Assembly: GCA_002310235.1 (NCBI GenBank)
Contig: DBYO01000022.1
Coordinates: 6,940 to 59,784, forward strand
DNA length: 52,845 bases
Direction of reading: 5' to 3'
From: Bacteroidales bacterium UBA1184
GTDB lineage: Bacteria; Bacteroidota; Bacteroidia; Bacteroidales; ML635J-15
Part shown: one piece after another, positions 46,136-52,845 of the stretch
Position numbering within the stretch: the stretch's first letter is position 1
How the letters are laid out: each line of letters starts with the position of its first letter
The notes under the pieces: generated by a model
What the model saw: only the letters and a program-made list of their open reading frames with translations
What the model was told of the DNA's origin: nothing
Database searches by the model: none
Program-made: the position numbers and the translations under genes

Positions 46136-46570
46136 CTACTTAAGCGGAATTTTCTTTACTCGGCGTTCGTGTCTGCCGCCTTCGAACTGTGTTTTAAGAA
46201 AAGTTTCGGCAATTTCGACTGCCAGTTCCTTCGAAATGAAGCGTGCCGGCATTCCGCAAATATTGGCATCGTTGTGCTGACGTGCCAGAGCGGCAATTTC
46301 GACATCCCAGCACAATGCACAGCGTACACCCTGATGCTTGTTGGCAGTCATGCTGATACCATTGCCTGTACCACAAATTGCAAAGCCAATGCATTCGCCA
46401 GCCTCCACTGCAGCTGCAAGCGGATGTGCAAAATCAGGATAGTCGCAACTTTCGGCAGAATAGGTACCAAAATCTATTACTTCGTAACCCTTCTGCTTCA
46501 TATATTCCATAAGGAAAGTCTTCAATTCAAATCCTGCATGGTCGCAGGCAAAACCTATACACTTCATCAT
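46136..46570 (-). CDS. rpiB: Ribose 5-phosphate isomerase B
   Basis: This 144-residue RpiB/LacAB enzyme interconverts ribose 5-phosphate and ribulose 5-phosphate. It has the N-terminal FACDHAGFELK, the active-site Cys in AICGTGNGISM, then NKHQGVRCALC, ARQHNDANICGMPARFIS and ETFLKTQFEGGRHERRV. Two adjacent ATGs (46570, 46567) could start it. A TATCTTTG promoter box lies just upstream and the channel gene follows after 4 bases. Confidence 0.94.
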   Translation of the reverse strand: MMKCIGFACDHAGFELKTFLMEYMKQKGYEVIDFGTYSAESCDYPDFAHPLAAAVEAGECIGFAICGTGNGISMTANKHQGVRCALCWDVEIAALARQHNDANICGMPARFISKELAVEIAETFLKTQFEGGRHERRVKKIPLK

Positions 46571-46585
46571 TCAAATTTTAGGTTG

Positions 46586-46593
46586 CAAAGATA
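46586..46593 (-). promoter_or_regulatory. Promoter -7 element for rpiB-channel-yqiA
   Basis: Minus-strand TATCTTTG followed by CAACC, 15 nt before the rpiB ATG and directly beyond the upstream terminator. Confidence 0.75.
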
Positions 46594-46596
46594 GTC

Positions 46597-46625
46597 AAAA
46601 AAAACGGTCGGAAAAAATCCGACCG
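46597..46625 (-). terminator. Rho-independent terminator after the FN3-like lipoprotein gene
   Basis: Stem CGGTCGGA (46605-46612), A5 loop, stem TCCGACCG (46618-46625). On the minus strand it is followed by an eight-T run. Confidence 0.88.
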
Positions 46626-46649
46626 CTAATATTTTTTGAAGAACAACGG

Positions 46650-47636
46650 TTATTTGGCTGCTGGCGTTGTGAAAGTTTTTACTTCTCCAAACGCCGTTTG
46701 ATCTACTCCAGCCTTTGTGTATTGTACAACTGCCTTATAATAGTATCTTGTCGAAGGTGTAAGATTGTTGGCGAGAATTTCGTACGAATTAACCGCACTA
46801 CCAGCACCACCCGACCACTCCTGGCTAATAGTTGCAAAGTCCGATGTTGTGCTCCAATAGAACCCCTTATTATTAATATTATTTCCATTGGCATTAAATT
46901 CTGCTCTAAAACGAGCCGAAGTCGAAGTAACATCTGTAGCATCCAAAGTTATAACTTCTGGATCTTCGTATTCGGTAGTTGCAAAAGCAACACTTTCGCC
47001 ATAAAGCAATATAGTGGAATCCTGCGCCTGAATTAATGCTCTGCAATAATATGTAGTACCTGGAGCTAGGCTTACCACGGCAGAGAAAGGAGTGTTCGTA
47101 TTTGTACAATAAACTATCGAGGAGTTTGAATAATCGCCAAAACGGCTGTACTCGAAACCTACTTTTTCAAGACCAAAACTTTCCTCGTTCACATAACTAC
47201 CACTGAATGTAACATTCTCGGGAGATACCACAGTCGGTTGGTCGGTATGAACGGTTATCTTCAGATCATAAGTAGTGAACTCCATAATATCGCCAACATC
47301 CAAATCATCGTCACCCTTGGCGTATGCCTGGTAATAATATTTAGTATTAGGCAAAAGTCCAGTAATTCTTGCCTCAAAATTACCCTTGCGACCAGGACCG
47401 CATTCTGCTGTCATGTGATCGCGCAAGTTTTTCGATGTTCCATAAAAAAATCCGCGTTCTGCCACTTCCGAACCTGCATCAGAAACCAACTGCCCTTTAA
47501 GAACAACTGTTGTAGCACCAAGATTCGAACACTGCAAAGTACTAACAGAAACAACTTTCATGAAACTGTCACATCCTGAAAGAATCAACATCGCCATCAC
47601 AGCGACCATTGAACAAATGAATAAAGTCTTTTTCAT
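46650..47636 (-). CDS. Lipoprotein with three FN3-like repeats
   Basis: This 328-residue surface or periplasmic lipoprotein has the lipobox LILSGC. It has three repeated beta-sandwich units of about 95 residues, each with a GFFYGTS/GFEYSRFG/GFYWSTTSD strand and a closing LLPNTKYYYQAYA / LAPGTTYYCRALIQ / LTPSTRYYYKAVVQY strand, followed by FTT. This is the fibronectin type III-like pattern common in Bacteroidota cell-surface proteins. It probably binds a ligand; no enzyme motif is seen. It has its own promoter and terminator. Confidence 0.82.
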   Translation of the reverse strand: MKKTLFICSMVAVMAMLILSGCDSFMKVVSVSTLQCSNLGATTVVLKGQLVSDAGSEVAERGFFYGTSKNLRDHMTAECGPGRKGNFEARITGLLPNTKYYYQAYAKGDDDLDVGDIMEFTTYDLKITVHTDQPTVVSPENVTFSGSYVNEESFGLEKVGFEYSRFGDYSNSSIVYCTNTNTPFSAVVSLAPGTTYYCRALIQAQDSTILLYGESVAFATTEYEDPEVITLDATDVTSTSARFRAEFNANGNNINNKGFYWSTTSDFATISQEWSGGAGSAVNSYEILANNLTPSTRYYYKAVVQYTKAGVDQTAFGEVKTFTTPAAK

Positions 47637-47663
47637 AAAATCAATTAATAAAATTCGACATCA

Positions 47664-47671
47664 CAAAGATA
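47664..47671 (-). promoter_or_regulatory. Promoter -7 element for the FN3-like lipoprotein
   Basis: Minus-strand TATCTTTG, 27 nt before the start codon. Confidence 0.75.
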
Positions 47672-47726
47672 ACACTATTTATTAAACATGCAGACAATTT
47701 TTTAAGAAAACAAGATGCCGCAGAAA

Positions 47727-47886
47727 CAATGGGCTAAAAGACACAAAGAAGAGAAGGCTAAAAGGCTGACAGACTAACAGAATGCAGTTGCCCCCCACAT
47801 GCCTTCGCGCCAGTTAGCCTTTCTGCCTTCAAGCACTCAAAAACTTGAACGTGAAACATGAAACCAGAAACGTGAAACATAGAAAC
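47727..47886. repeat. Composite degenerate repeat region before the suf operon
   Basis: It begins with GGCTAAAAG words, including AGGCTAAAAGGC at 47755-47766 (shared with 30970-30981). A TTGAAC unit follows, then GAAACNT heptads (GAAACAT, GAAACCA, GAAACGT) up to 47886. The block order is the same as in 30943-31132. Confidence 0.65.
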
Positions 47887-47897
47887 AAAAAAAACAT

Positions 47898-47905
47898 TAT
47901 CTTTG
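47898..47905 (+). promoter_or_regulatory. Promoter -7 element for the suf operon
   Basis: TATCTTTG followed by CACTCC, 25 nt before the sufB ATG; a strong match. Confidence 0.8.
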
Positions 47906-47930
47906 CACTCCAATAAAACGAAACAAGAAA

Positions 47931-49385
47931 ATGTCTGAAAACACACAGGACAAGGAACTTATAAAGGAAGTCACGCAATCGGAATACAAGTACGGATTCG
48001 TTTCCGACATCGAAGCCGACGAAATTCCCGTTGGGCTTAGCGAAGAAACGGTACGACTGATTTCCAAGAAGAAGGGCGAACCCGAATGGCTTCTCGAATT
48101 CCGTCTCAACGCTTTTGAGAAGTGGAAAAACATGGAACAGCCAAACTGGGGACACCTCGACATTCCACCAATCGACTACCAGAGCATAATATACTACTCA
48201 GCACCAAAGCAGAAGAAAAAACTCAACTCGCTTGACGAAATCGACCCCGAAATCAAGAATACTTTCGACAGGCTCGGCATTCCGCTAGATGAACAGAAAC
48301 GACTTTCGGGCGTTGCTTTCGATGCGGTAATGGACAGCGTTTCGGTAAAGACAACTTTCCAGGAACGTCTTGCCGAAGACGGAATCATCTTCTGCTCGTT
48401 CAGCGAGGCTGTGAAAAACCACCCCGACCTAGTACGCAAGTACATGGGCAAAGTTGTCCCTTCGGGCGACAACTATTTTGCTGCCCTCAACTCAGCGGTA
48501 TTCAGTGACGGTTCGTTCTGCTACATTCCAAAGGGTGTGCGCTGCCCTATCGAACTTTCGACCTACTTCCGCATAAACGCAAGCAACACAGGTCAGTTTG
48601 AACGCACGCTGATAGTAGCCGACGAAGGCGCGTATGTAAGCTATATGGAAGGCTGCACCGCACCGCAACGCGACGAAAACCAGTTGCACGCCGCAATAGT
48701 GGAAATAATTGCCGAAAACGATGCCGAAGTCAAGTACTCGACAGTACAGAACTGGTATCCGGGCAACAAGGAAGGCAAAGGCGGTATATACAACTTCGTA
48801 ACCAAGCGCGGACTTTGCAACGGAAAGAACTCAAAAATCAGCTGGGCACAGGTGGAAACCGGTTCGGCAATCACTTGGAAATACCCGAGCACAGTGCTCA
48901 AGGGCGACAACTCGGTATCGGAATTCTACTCGGTAGCCGTAACAAACAACTTCCAGCAGGCCGACACAGGCTCGAAGATGATTCACATCGGCAAGAATAC
49001 CAGCAGCACAATAGTATCTAAAGGTATCTCGGCAGGACGCAGCCAAAACTCGTACCGCGGTATGGTGATGATCGGCAAGAACGCCGACAACGCACGTAAC
49101 TTCTCGCAGTGCGACTCGCTGCTGATGGGTGACAAGTGCGGAGCTCATACCTTCCCCACCCTCGATGTGAACAACGAAACGGCAGTGGTAGAACACGAAG
49201 CTACGACATCGAAAATCAGCGAAGACCAGATTTTCTACTGCAACCAGCGCGGCATCTCAACCGAAACCGCTATCGGACTGATTGTTAACGGCTACGCCAA
49301 GGAGGTCATCAGCCGTCTGCCGATGGAGTTCGCGGTAGAAGCACAAAAACTGCTGCAAATAAGTCTAGAAGGCAGTGTAGGGTAA
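47931..49385 (+). CDS. sufB: Fe-S cluster assembly scaffold SufB
   Basis: The product is the core scaffold of the SUF iron-sulfur assembly complex (SufBCD). The 484-residue protein contains LGIPLDEQKRLSGVAFDAVMDS, the conserved SDGSFCYIPKGVRCPIELSTYFRIN, VSYMEGCTAPQRDENQLHAA, and the C-terminal EHEATTSKISEDQIFYCNQRGIS. Length and motifs are typical. It heads an operon with a HEAT-like gene, sufC and sufD under a strong promoter box. No sufE, sufS or sufU is inside the window. Confidence 0.96.
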   Translation: MSENTQDKELIKEVTQSEYKYGFVSDIEADEIPVGLSEETVRLISKKKGEPEWLLEFRLNAFEKWKNMEQPNWGHLDIPPIDYQSIIYYSAPKQKKKLNSLDEIDPEIKNTFDRLGIPLDEQKRLSGVAFDAVMDSVSVKTTFQERLAEDGIIFCSFSEAVKNHPDLVRKYMGKVVPSGDNYFAALNSAVFSDGSFCYIPKGVRCPIELSTYFRINASNTGQFERTLIVADEGAYVSYMEGCTAPQRDENQLHAAIVEIIAENDAEVKYSTVQNWYPGNKEGKGGIYNFVTKRGLCNGKNSKISWAQVETGSAITWKYPSTVLKGDNSVSEFYSVAVTNNFQQADTGSKMIHIGKNTSSTIVSKGISAGRSQNSYRGMVMIGKNADNARNFSQCDSLLMGDKCGAHTFPTLDVNNETAVVEHEATTSKISEDQIFYCNQRGISTETAIGLIVNGYAKEVISRLPMEFAVEAQKLLQISLEGSVG

Positions 49386-49440
49386 AGTTGAGAGTTGAAA
49401 GTTGAAAGTTGAGAGTTGAAAGTTAAAAGCTGAAAGTTGA
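49385..49440. repeat. 7-nt tandem AGTTGAR repeat inside the suf operon
   Basis: Eight head-to-tail heptads (AGTTGAG or AGTTGAA with single changes such as AGTTAAA and AGCTGAA) fill the gap after sufB. The last unit holds the TTG that is the only start codon for the next gene. Confidence 0.85.
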
Positions 49441-50015
49441 AAAGTAAAACAGACATACTACCTCTTCTAAAAGTCAAGTACTTCGATGTGAAGGCTACGA
49501 CCAACTACCTACTGGCAAACAGGCAGCTGATTGGTAGTTTTGTCGCCATTTCGCTCGAAAACGAGCCTTTCTCGTGGCGAGCAAGCTGGGTTCTGTGCAA
49601 ATACGCAGAACGAAAAGCCTCCGACATACAGCCATACGCACAAATGCTCATCGACAACTTGCCCAACATCGCAAAGCCAGGACACCGTCGCGAAACGCTG
49701 AAGATACTCTCGCACCTGCAACTCGACGAAAGACAAAGCTGCGATGTAATGGACTTCTGCTTCGACAGCATAAAAGACAACAAACTACAGGCATCGGTCC
49801 GCTCAGCCGCCTACGACATGCTCATGAAAATCGGAGAGCAATACCCCGAAATCAGGTCGGAAGCCATAGCAATCTTCAACGACACCAAGGACTACTATCC
49901 TCACGGAATCCGCAAATCAATAGAGGTAAGGACGATGCATGCATCGTCACAAAAAGTAAAGATGTTGTGTGCAACATCTCATAGTAAAACCGAAAAAATC
50001 ATATCACTATGCTAA
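49437..50015 (+). CDS. HEAT-repeat-like helical protein within the suf operon
   Basis: This 192-residue, all-helical-looking protein has LLANRQLIGSFVAISLENEP, WRASWVLCKYAERKASDIQP, RRETLKILSHLQLDERQSCDV and SVRSAAYDMLMKIGEQYPEI. The pairs of helices suggest HEAT-like repeats. It is not a known Suf component. The only available start is a TTG supplied by the preceding heptad repeat, and the last ~27 residues are encoded by two palindromes (49931-49979), so both ends look remodelled. It overlaps sufC by 7 bp. It may be an adaptor for the assembly complex or an accidental passenger. Confidence 0.7.
   Translation: MKSKTDILPLLKVKYFDVKATTNYLLANRQLIGSFVAISLENEPFSWRASWVLCKYAERKASDIQPYAQMLIDNLPNIAKPGHRRETLKILSHLQLDERQSCDVMDFCFDSIKDNKLQASVRSAAYDMLMKIGEQYPEIRSEAIAIFNDTKDYYPHGIRKSIEVRTMHASSQKVKMLCATSHSKTEKIISLC
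49931..49979. repeat. Two tandem palindromes at the 3' end of the HEAT-like gene
   Basis: Perfect 18-bp palindrome GACGATGCATGCATCGTC (49931-49948), then the hairpin AGATGTTG-TGTG-CAACATCT (49960-49979). Both share a GAnGnTG...CAnCnTC outline. They lie 30-80 bp before sufC. Confidence 0.85.
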
Positions 50016-50761
50016 CTATAAAGAACCTACACGCCGAAATCAACGGCAAAGAAATACTCAAAGGCATAAACCTCGAAATAAAGGCCGGCGAAGTCCACGC
50101 CATAATGGGACCTAACGGCTCTGGAAAATCGACTTTGTCAGCTGTCCTCACAGGAAACGAAAACTACAAGGTTACCGAAGGCGAAGTTATCTTCAAAGGA
50201 CGCAACCTACTCGAAATGAGCGTAGAACAACGCGCAAAAGAAGGCATTTTCCTTAGCTTCCAGTATCCGGTCGAAATTCCAGGTGTAAGCATGATAAACT
50301 TCATGAAGACTGCCATCAACGAGCAGCGCAAATACCGCGGTTTGCCCGAATTGACCGCATCGGAATTCCTGAAATACACCCGCGAAATGAAGGAGTTCGT
50401 CGAACTGAAGGACGACCTTGCAAACCGTCAGGTGAATGTGGGATTTTCGGGAGGTGAAAAGAAGCGCAACGAGATCTTCCAGATGGCAATGCTCCGTCCC
50501 TGCCTGTCGATTCTCGACGAAACCGACTCTGGCCTCGATATCGATGCACTTAGAATAGTTGCTAACGGAGTAAACAAGCTCAAGACTCCCGAAACTTCGT
50601 GCATAGTCATCACCCACTACCAGAGGCTTCTCGACTTCATCGTACCCGATGTAGTTCACATACTATACAACGGACGCATTGTGAAGACCGCAGGCAAGGA
50701 ACTTGCTCTCGAACTCGAAGAAAAAGGTTACGGATGGATTAAGGAACAACTTGGTGAATAA
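50009..50761 (+). CDS. sufC: Fe-S assembly ATPase SufC
   Basis: This ABC-type ATPase drives conformational change in SufBD. The 250-residue protein has Walker A MGPNGSGKSTLSAVLTG, the Q-loop FLSFQYPVEIPGVS, signature NVGFSGGEKKRNEIFQM, Walker B LSILDETDSGLDIDAL and the H-loop VITHYQRLL. All are SufC hallmarks. It overlaps the gene before it and is followed after 7 bases by sufD. Confidence 0.97.
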   Translation: MLTIKNLHAEINGKEILKGINLEIKAGEVHAIMGPNGSGKSTLSAVLTGNENYKVTEGEVIFKGRNLLEMSVEQRAKEGIFLSFQYPVEIPGVSMINFMKTAINEQRKYRGLPELTASEFLKYTREMKEFVELKDDLANRQVNVGFSGGEKKRNEIFQMAMLRPCLSILDETDSGLDIDALRIVANGVNKLKTPETSCIVITHYQRLLDFIVPDVVHILYNGRIVKTAGKELALELEEKGYGWIKEQLGE

Positions 50762-50768
50762 TCACAAA

Positions 50769-52127
50769 ATGAACATGGACATCAATAAAAAATACATAGA
50801 CATCTTTGAAAGTTGCGCCGAACAGTTCCGCAAGTCCGACAGCGATTTCGTGTTCGCGAAGCGCAACGAAGCTTTTGAAGCGTTCAAAAGCAACGGACTT
50901 CCGACTGCCAAGACCGAAAACTACCGCAACCTCAATGTCAACGACATTTTCAGCACCGAGTTCGGAAGCATAATGCAGGCAAAAACCAACATCGACCTCA
51001 ACGAATATTTCAAGTGCGAAGTCGAAAATATGGATGCTGATGTAATACTGCTGTCGAACGGCAAGTATTACGACAACAACAAGGCTGTGGACGGCAAAAT
51101 TATCATCTGCAGCATGAAGGAGGCTCAGCAGAAGCACCGCGAAATTTTCGAGAAATACTACAACCGAAGCGCATCCACTTTCGGCGACGGATTCGTGAAC
51201 CTCAGCACAATGCTTGCCGACGATGGACTTTTCGTCTATGTTCCAAAGAACACCCACGCCGAAAAGACCTTGCAGATAATAAATCTCACTCACGGCTTCG
51301 GCAACAAGAACATCATCAAGCGCAATCTGATTGTATTGGACGAAAATTCGTCGCTGTCGGTTGTTGTCTGCGACCACACGCTCAACAGCAGCAGCAACTT
51401 TGTGATTGACACTACCGAATCGTTTGTTGGCAACGGCTCGAAGCTTACGCACTACACCCTGCAGAACGAACCAGACAAGTCGAGCCTCGTCAGCAGCCAC
51501 CTTGCCGAAATTGGCGAAAATGCAAATGTAGAGTCGTTTGTTCTCACACTTCACGGCGGAATCGTACGCAACAACCTGCGCGTTCGTCTCAACGGCGAGC
51601 ATTCCGATGCAAATTTGCTAGGACTTTACCTCATCGACCGCCAGCAATATGTTGACAACTACACGCTTATCGAGCACCTTGTTCCAAATTGCAACAGCAA
51701 CGAACTATACAAGGGCATACTCGACGAGCAGGCACGCGGTTCGTTTATGGGAAAAATCATCGTCCACGAAGGCGCACAAAAGACGGCTGCATACCAGACC
51801 AACCGCAACCTATGCCTTACTGGCGACGCCCGCATGACCACCAAGCCGCAGTTGGAAATCTATGCCGACGATGTTCAGTGTAGCCACGGCGCAACCGTTG
51901 GTCAGCTCGATGAAGAAGCATTGTTCTACCTTCGCCAGCGCGGAATTAGCACCAAGGAAGCAAAACTGATGCTTATGTTCGCCTTTGCCAACGACATTCT
52001 GATAAATATGCACATCGAACCGCTGAAGGAACGCATTTCGGGCATGATAAACTCCCGTCTGCGTGGCGAACTTACCGAATGCAGCAACTGCCTGCTCAAC
52101 TGCGAAGGCGGCAACTGCAAAGCGTAG
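50769..52127 (+). CDS. sufD: Fe-S assembly protein SufD with a cysteine-rich tail
   Basis: This SufB-like subunit of the SufBCD complex has 452 residues from ATG 50769. An earlier in-frame ATG lies within sufC. It has RNLNVNDIF, DDGLFVYVPKN, VVVCDHTLNSSSNF, the LVPNCNSNELYKGILDEQARGSFMG block and the C-terminal CSHGATVGQLDEEALFYLRQRGIS. The last residues are ECSNCLLNCEGGNCKA, four closely spaced cysteines after the normal SufD end. This could be a metal- or cluster-binding tail. Confidence 0.94.
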   Translation: MNMDINKKYIDIFESCAEQFRKSDSDFVFAKRNEAFEAFKSNGLPTAKTENYRNLNVNDIFSTEFGSIMQAKTNIDLNEYFKCEVENMDADVILLSNGKYYDNNKAVDGKIIICSMKEAQQKHREIFEKYYNRSASTFGDGFVNLSTMLADDGLFVYVPKNTHAEKTLQIINLTHGFGNKNIIKRNLIVLDENSSLSVVVCDHTLNSSSNFVIDTTESFVGNGSKLTHYTLQNEPDKSSLVSSHLAEIGENANVESFVLTLHGGIVRNNLRVRLNGEHSDANLLGLYLIDRQQYVDNYTLIEHLVPNCNSNELYKGILDEQARGSFMGKIIVHEGAQKTAAYQTNRNLCLTGDARMTTKPQLEIYADDVQCSHGATVGQLDEEALFYLRQRGISTKEAKLMLMFAFANDILINMHIEPLKERISGMINSRLRGELTECSNCLLNCEGGNCKA

Positions 52128-52162
52128 AATAGTTAGCAGATTTCATAATTTGAAATTATATA

Positions 52163-52190
52163 AAAAAAAGGCTCGCAAATGCGAGCCTTT
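52163..52190. terminator. Bidirectional terminator, suf operon / gdhA
   Basis: Stem AAAGGCTCGCA (52167-52177) pairs with TGCGAGCCTTT (52180-52190). An A run precedes it and a T-rich stretch follows, serving both convergent units. Confidence 0.88.
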
Positions 52191-52212
52191 ATAATTTGGA
52201 GTTGATTATCTA

Positions 52213-52845
52213 TTAGATAACGCCCTGAGCCATCATAGCCTTTGCAACTCTCATGAAACCAGCGATATTAGCACCCTTTACGTAGTTGATCTTACCGCCT
52301 TTTTCCTTACCATATTCAACACACATGTCGAAGATGTCGTTCATGATCTTGTGCAACTTAGCGTCAACTTCTTCAGCAGTCCAGTTGATGTGACCTGCGT
52401 TCTGGCAGATTTCGAGACCTGAAGTAGCAACACCACCAGCGTTTACAGCCTTACCTGGTGCAAATGGAATACCCTTTGCCTGGAATGCTGCGATAGCACC
52501 TGGCTGGCAACCCATGTTAGAGATTTCAGCAACGTACTTAACGCCGTTCTTCATCAACATCTTAGCATCGTCTTCGCTCAATTCGTTCTGGAAAGCTGAT
52601 GGACATGCGATATCGCACTTTACTGACCAAGCCTTAGCCTTTGCAGTGAACTTAGCTTCCTTCGGGAACTTAACTGCCATATCTTCTACCTTGTTGCGGT
52701 TCGAAGCACGCATATCGAGCATATAGTCGATCATTTCCTTAGTGATACCATTCTTAATTTCGCAAACGCCATCAGGACCTGAAATAGCAACAACCTTTGC
52801 GCCGAGTTCAACAGCCTTAGTTGCAGCACCCCAAGCTACGTTACC
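52213..52845 (-). CDS. gdhA: NADP-type glutamate dehydrogenase, C-terminal part (5' truncated at the window edge)
   Basis: The product is the hexameric glutamate dehydrogenase of ammonia assimilation. The visible 210 residues run from the cofactor-binding region (GNVAWGAATKAVELGAKVVA, then SGPDG) through WSVKCDIACPSAFQNEL and GKAVNAGGVATSGLE to the C-terminus INYVKGANIAGFMRVAKAMMAQGVI. These are hallmarks of the 445-450-residue bacterial enzyme. The codons (GCT, GGT, GTT, AAG) are more uniform than those of neighbours, as expected for a highly expressed gene. The N-terminal half lies beyond the window. Confidence 0.95.
   Translation of the reverse strand, partial: GNVAWGAATKAVELGAKVVAISGPDGVCEIKNGITKEMIDYMLDMRASNRNKVEDMAVKFPKEAKFTAKAKAWSVKCDIACPSAFQNELSEDDAKMLMKNGVKYVAEISNMGCQPGAIAAFQAKGIPFAPGKAVNAGGVATSGLEICQNAGHINWTAEEVDAKLHKIMNDIFDMCVEYGKEKGGKINYVKGANIAGFMRVAKAMMAQGVI

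Noticed and set aside
47855..47886. Possible parS sites (CGTGAAACA occurs twice)
   Set aside because: Only one half of the palindromic parS consensus is present each time. The words are part of the GAAACNT heptad series and lie far from parAB.

Overview
The window reads as chromosomal DNA of a member of the order Bacteroidales. The signs are lipoproteins and outer-membrane proteins of Bacteroidota type, a TonB-dependent receptor paired with a DUF4249 lipoprotein, a GH92 mannosidase, a DUF5683 protein, a DUF4783 gene joined to nadC, and many promoters carrying the Bacteroidota -7 element TAnnTTTG a short distance before the start codon. Shine-Dalgarno sequences are weak or absent, as is usual in the phylum. 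Most genes are GC-moderate with a strong GAC/TTC/CTC codon preference; one block (about 21950-27430) is clearly more AT-rich.

Layout. 1-6389: end of a membrane protein, then a tight cluster parA-parB-DUF5683-mltD-ddl-nitroreductase-OMP (chromosome partition and cell-wall growth). 6506-7873: M20 dipeptidase, closed by a bidirectional terminator. 7928-11299 (minus): DUF4249 lipoprotein and TonB receptor. 11529-13576: gpsA-galE. 13607-17463 (minus): small lipoprotein, GH92 mannosidase with a discoidin-like tail, a 62-bp palindrome, and an orphan MNT-type nucleotidyltransferase. 17739-21887 (minus): a giant NtrY-like sensor kinase directly after rlmH. 21950-27424: a defence block made of two modules. 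The first is an AccI-like restriction-modification pair flanked by a ~92-bp direct repeat copied from the promoter and first codons of rlmH. The second is an AbiEi/AbiEii-like toxin-antitoxin operon with a 45-bp palindromic operator, an A6 frameshift in the toxin gene, and an overlapping third gene for a calcineurin-like metallophosphoesterase. 27455-33404: secreted protein, DUF4783-nadC, YihY, a polysaccharide flippase and a Ca/Na exchanger. 33620-43760: exopolysaccharide operon (Wza-like, Wzc-like tyrosine kinase, WecA/MraY-like transferase, lytic transglycosylase) running into uvrA-recF and small genes. 43767-47636 (minus): secreted protein, YqiA-like esterase, potassium channel with a zinc ribbon, rpiB, and an FN3-like lipoprotein. 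47931-52127: the SUF iron-sulfur operon sufB-(HEAT-like gene)-sufC-sufD with terminator. 52213-52845 (minus): C-terminal part of glutamate dehydrogenase.

The most unusual features are the defence block next to rlmH, above all the three-gene AbiE-plus-phosphoesterase operon, and a family of degenerate repeats with a 7-nt period scattered between genes. In several places these repeats reach into genes and supply stop or start codons (galE, the flippase, the HEAT-like gene of the suf operon). Three unrelated palindromic elements lie in the same kind of position. No tRNA, rRNA, CRISPR array or transposase gene was seen.
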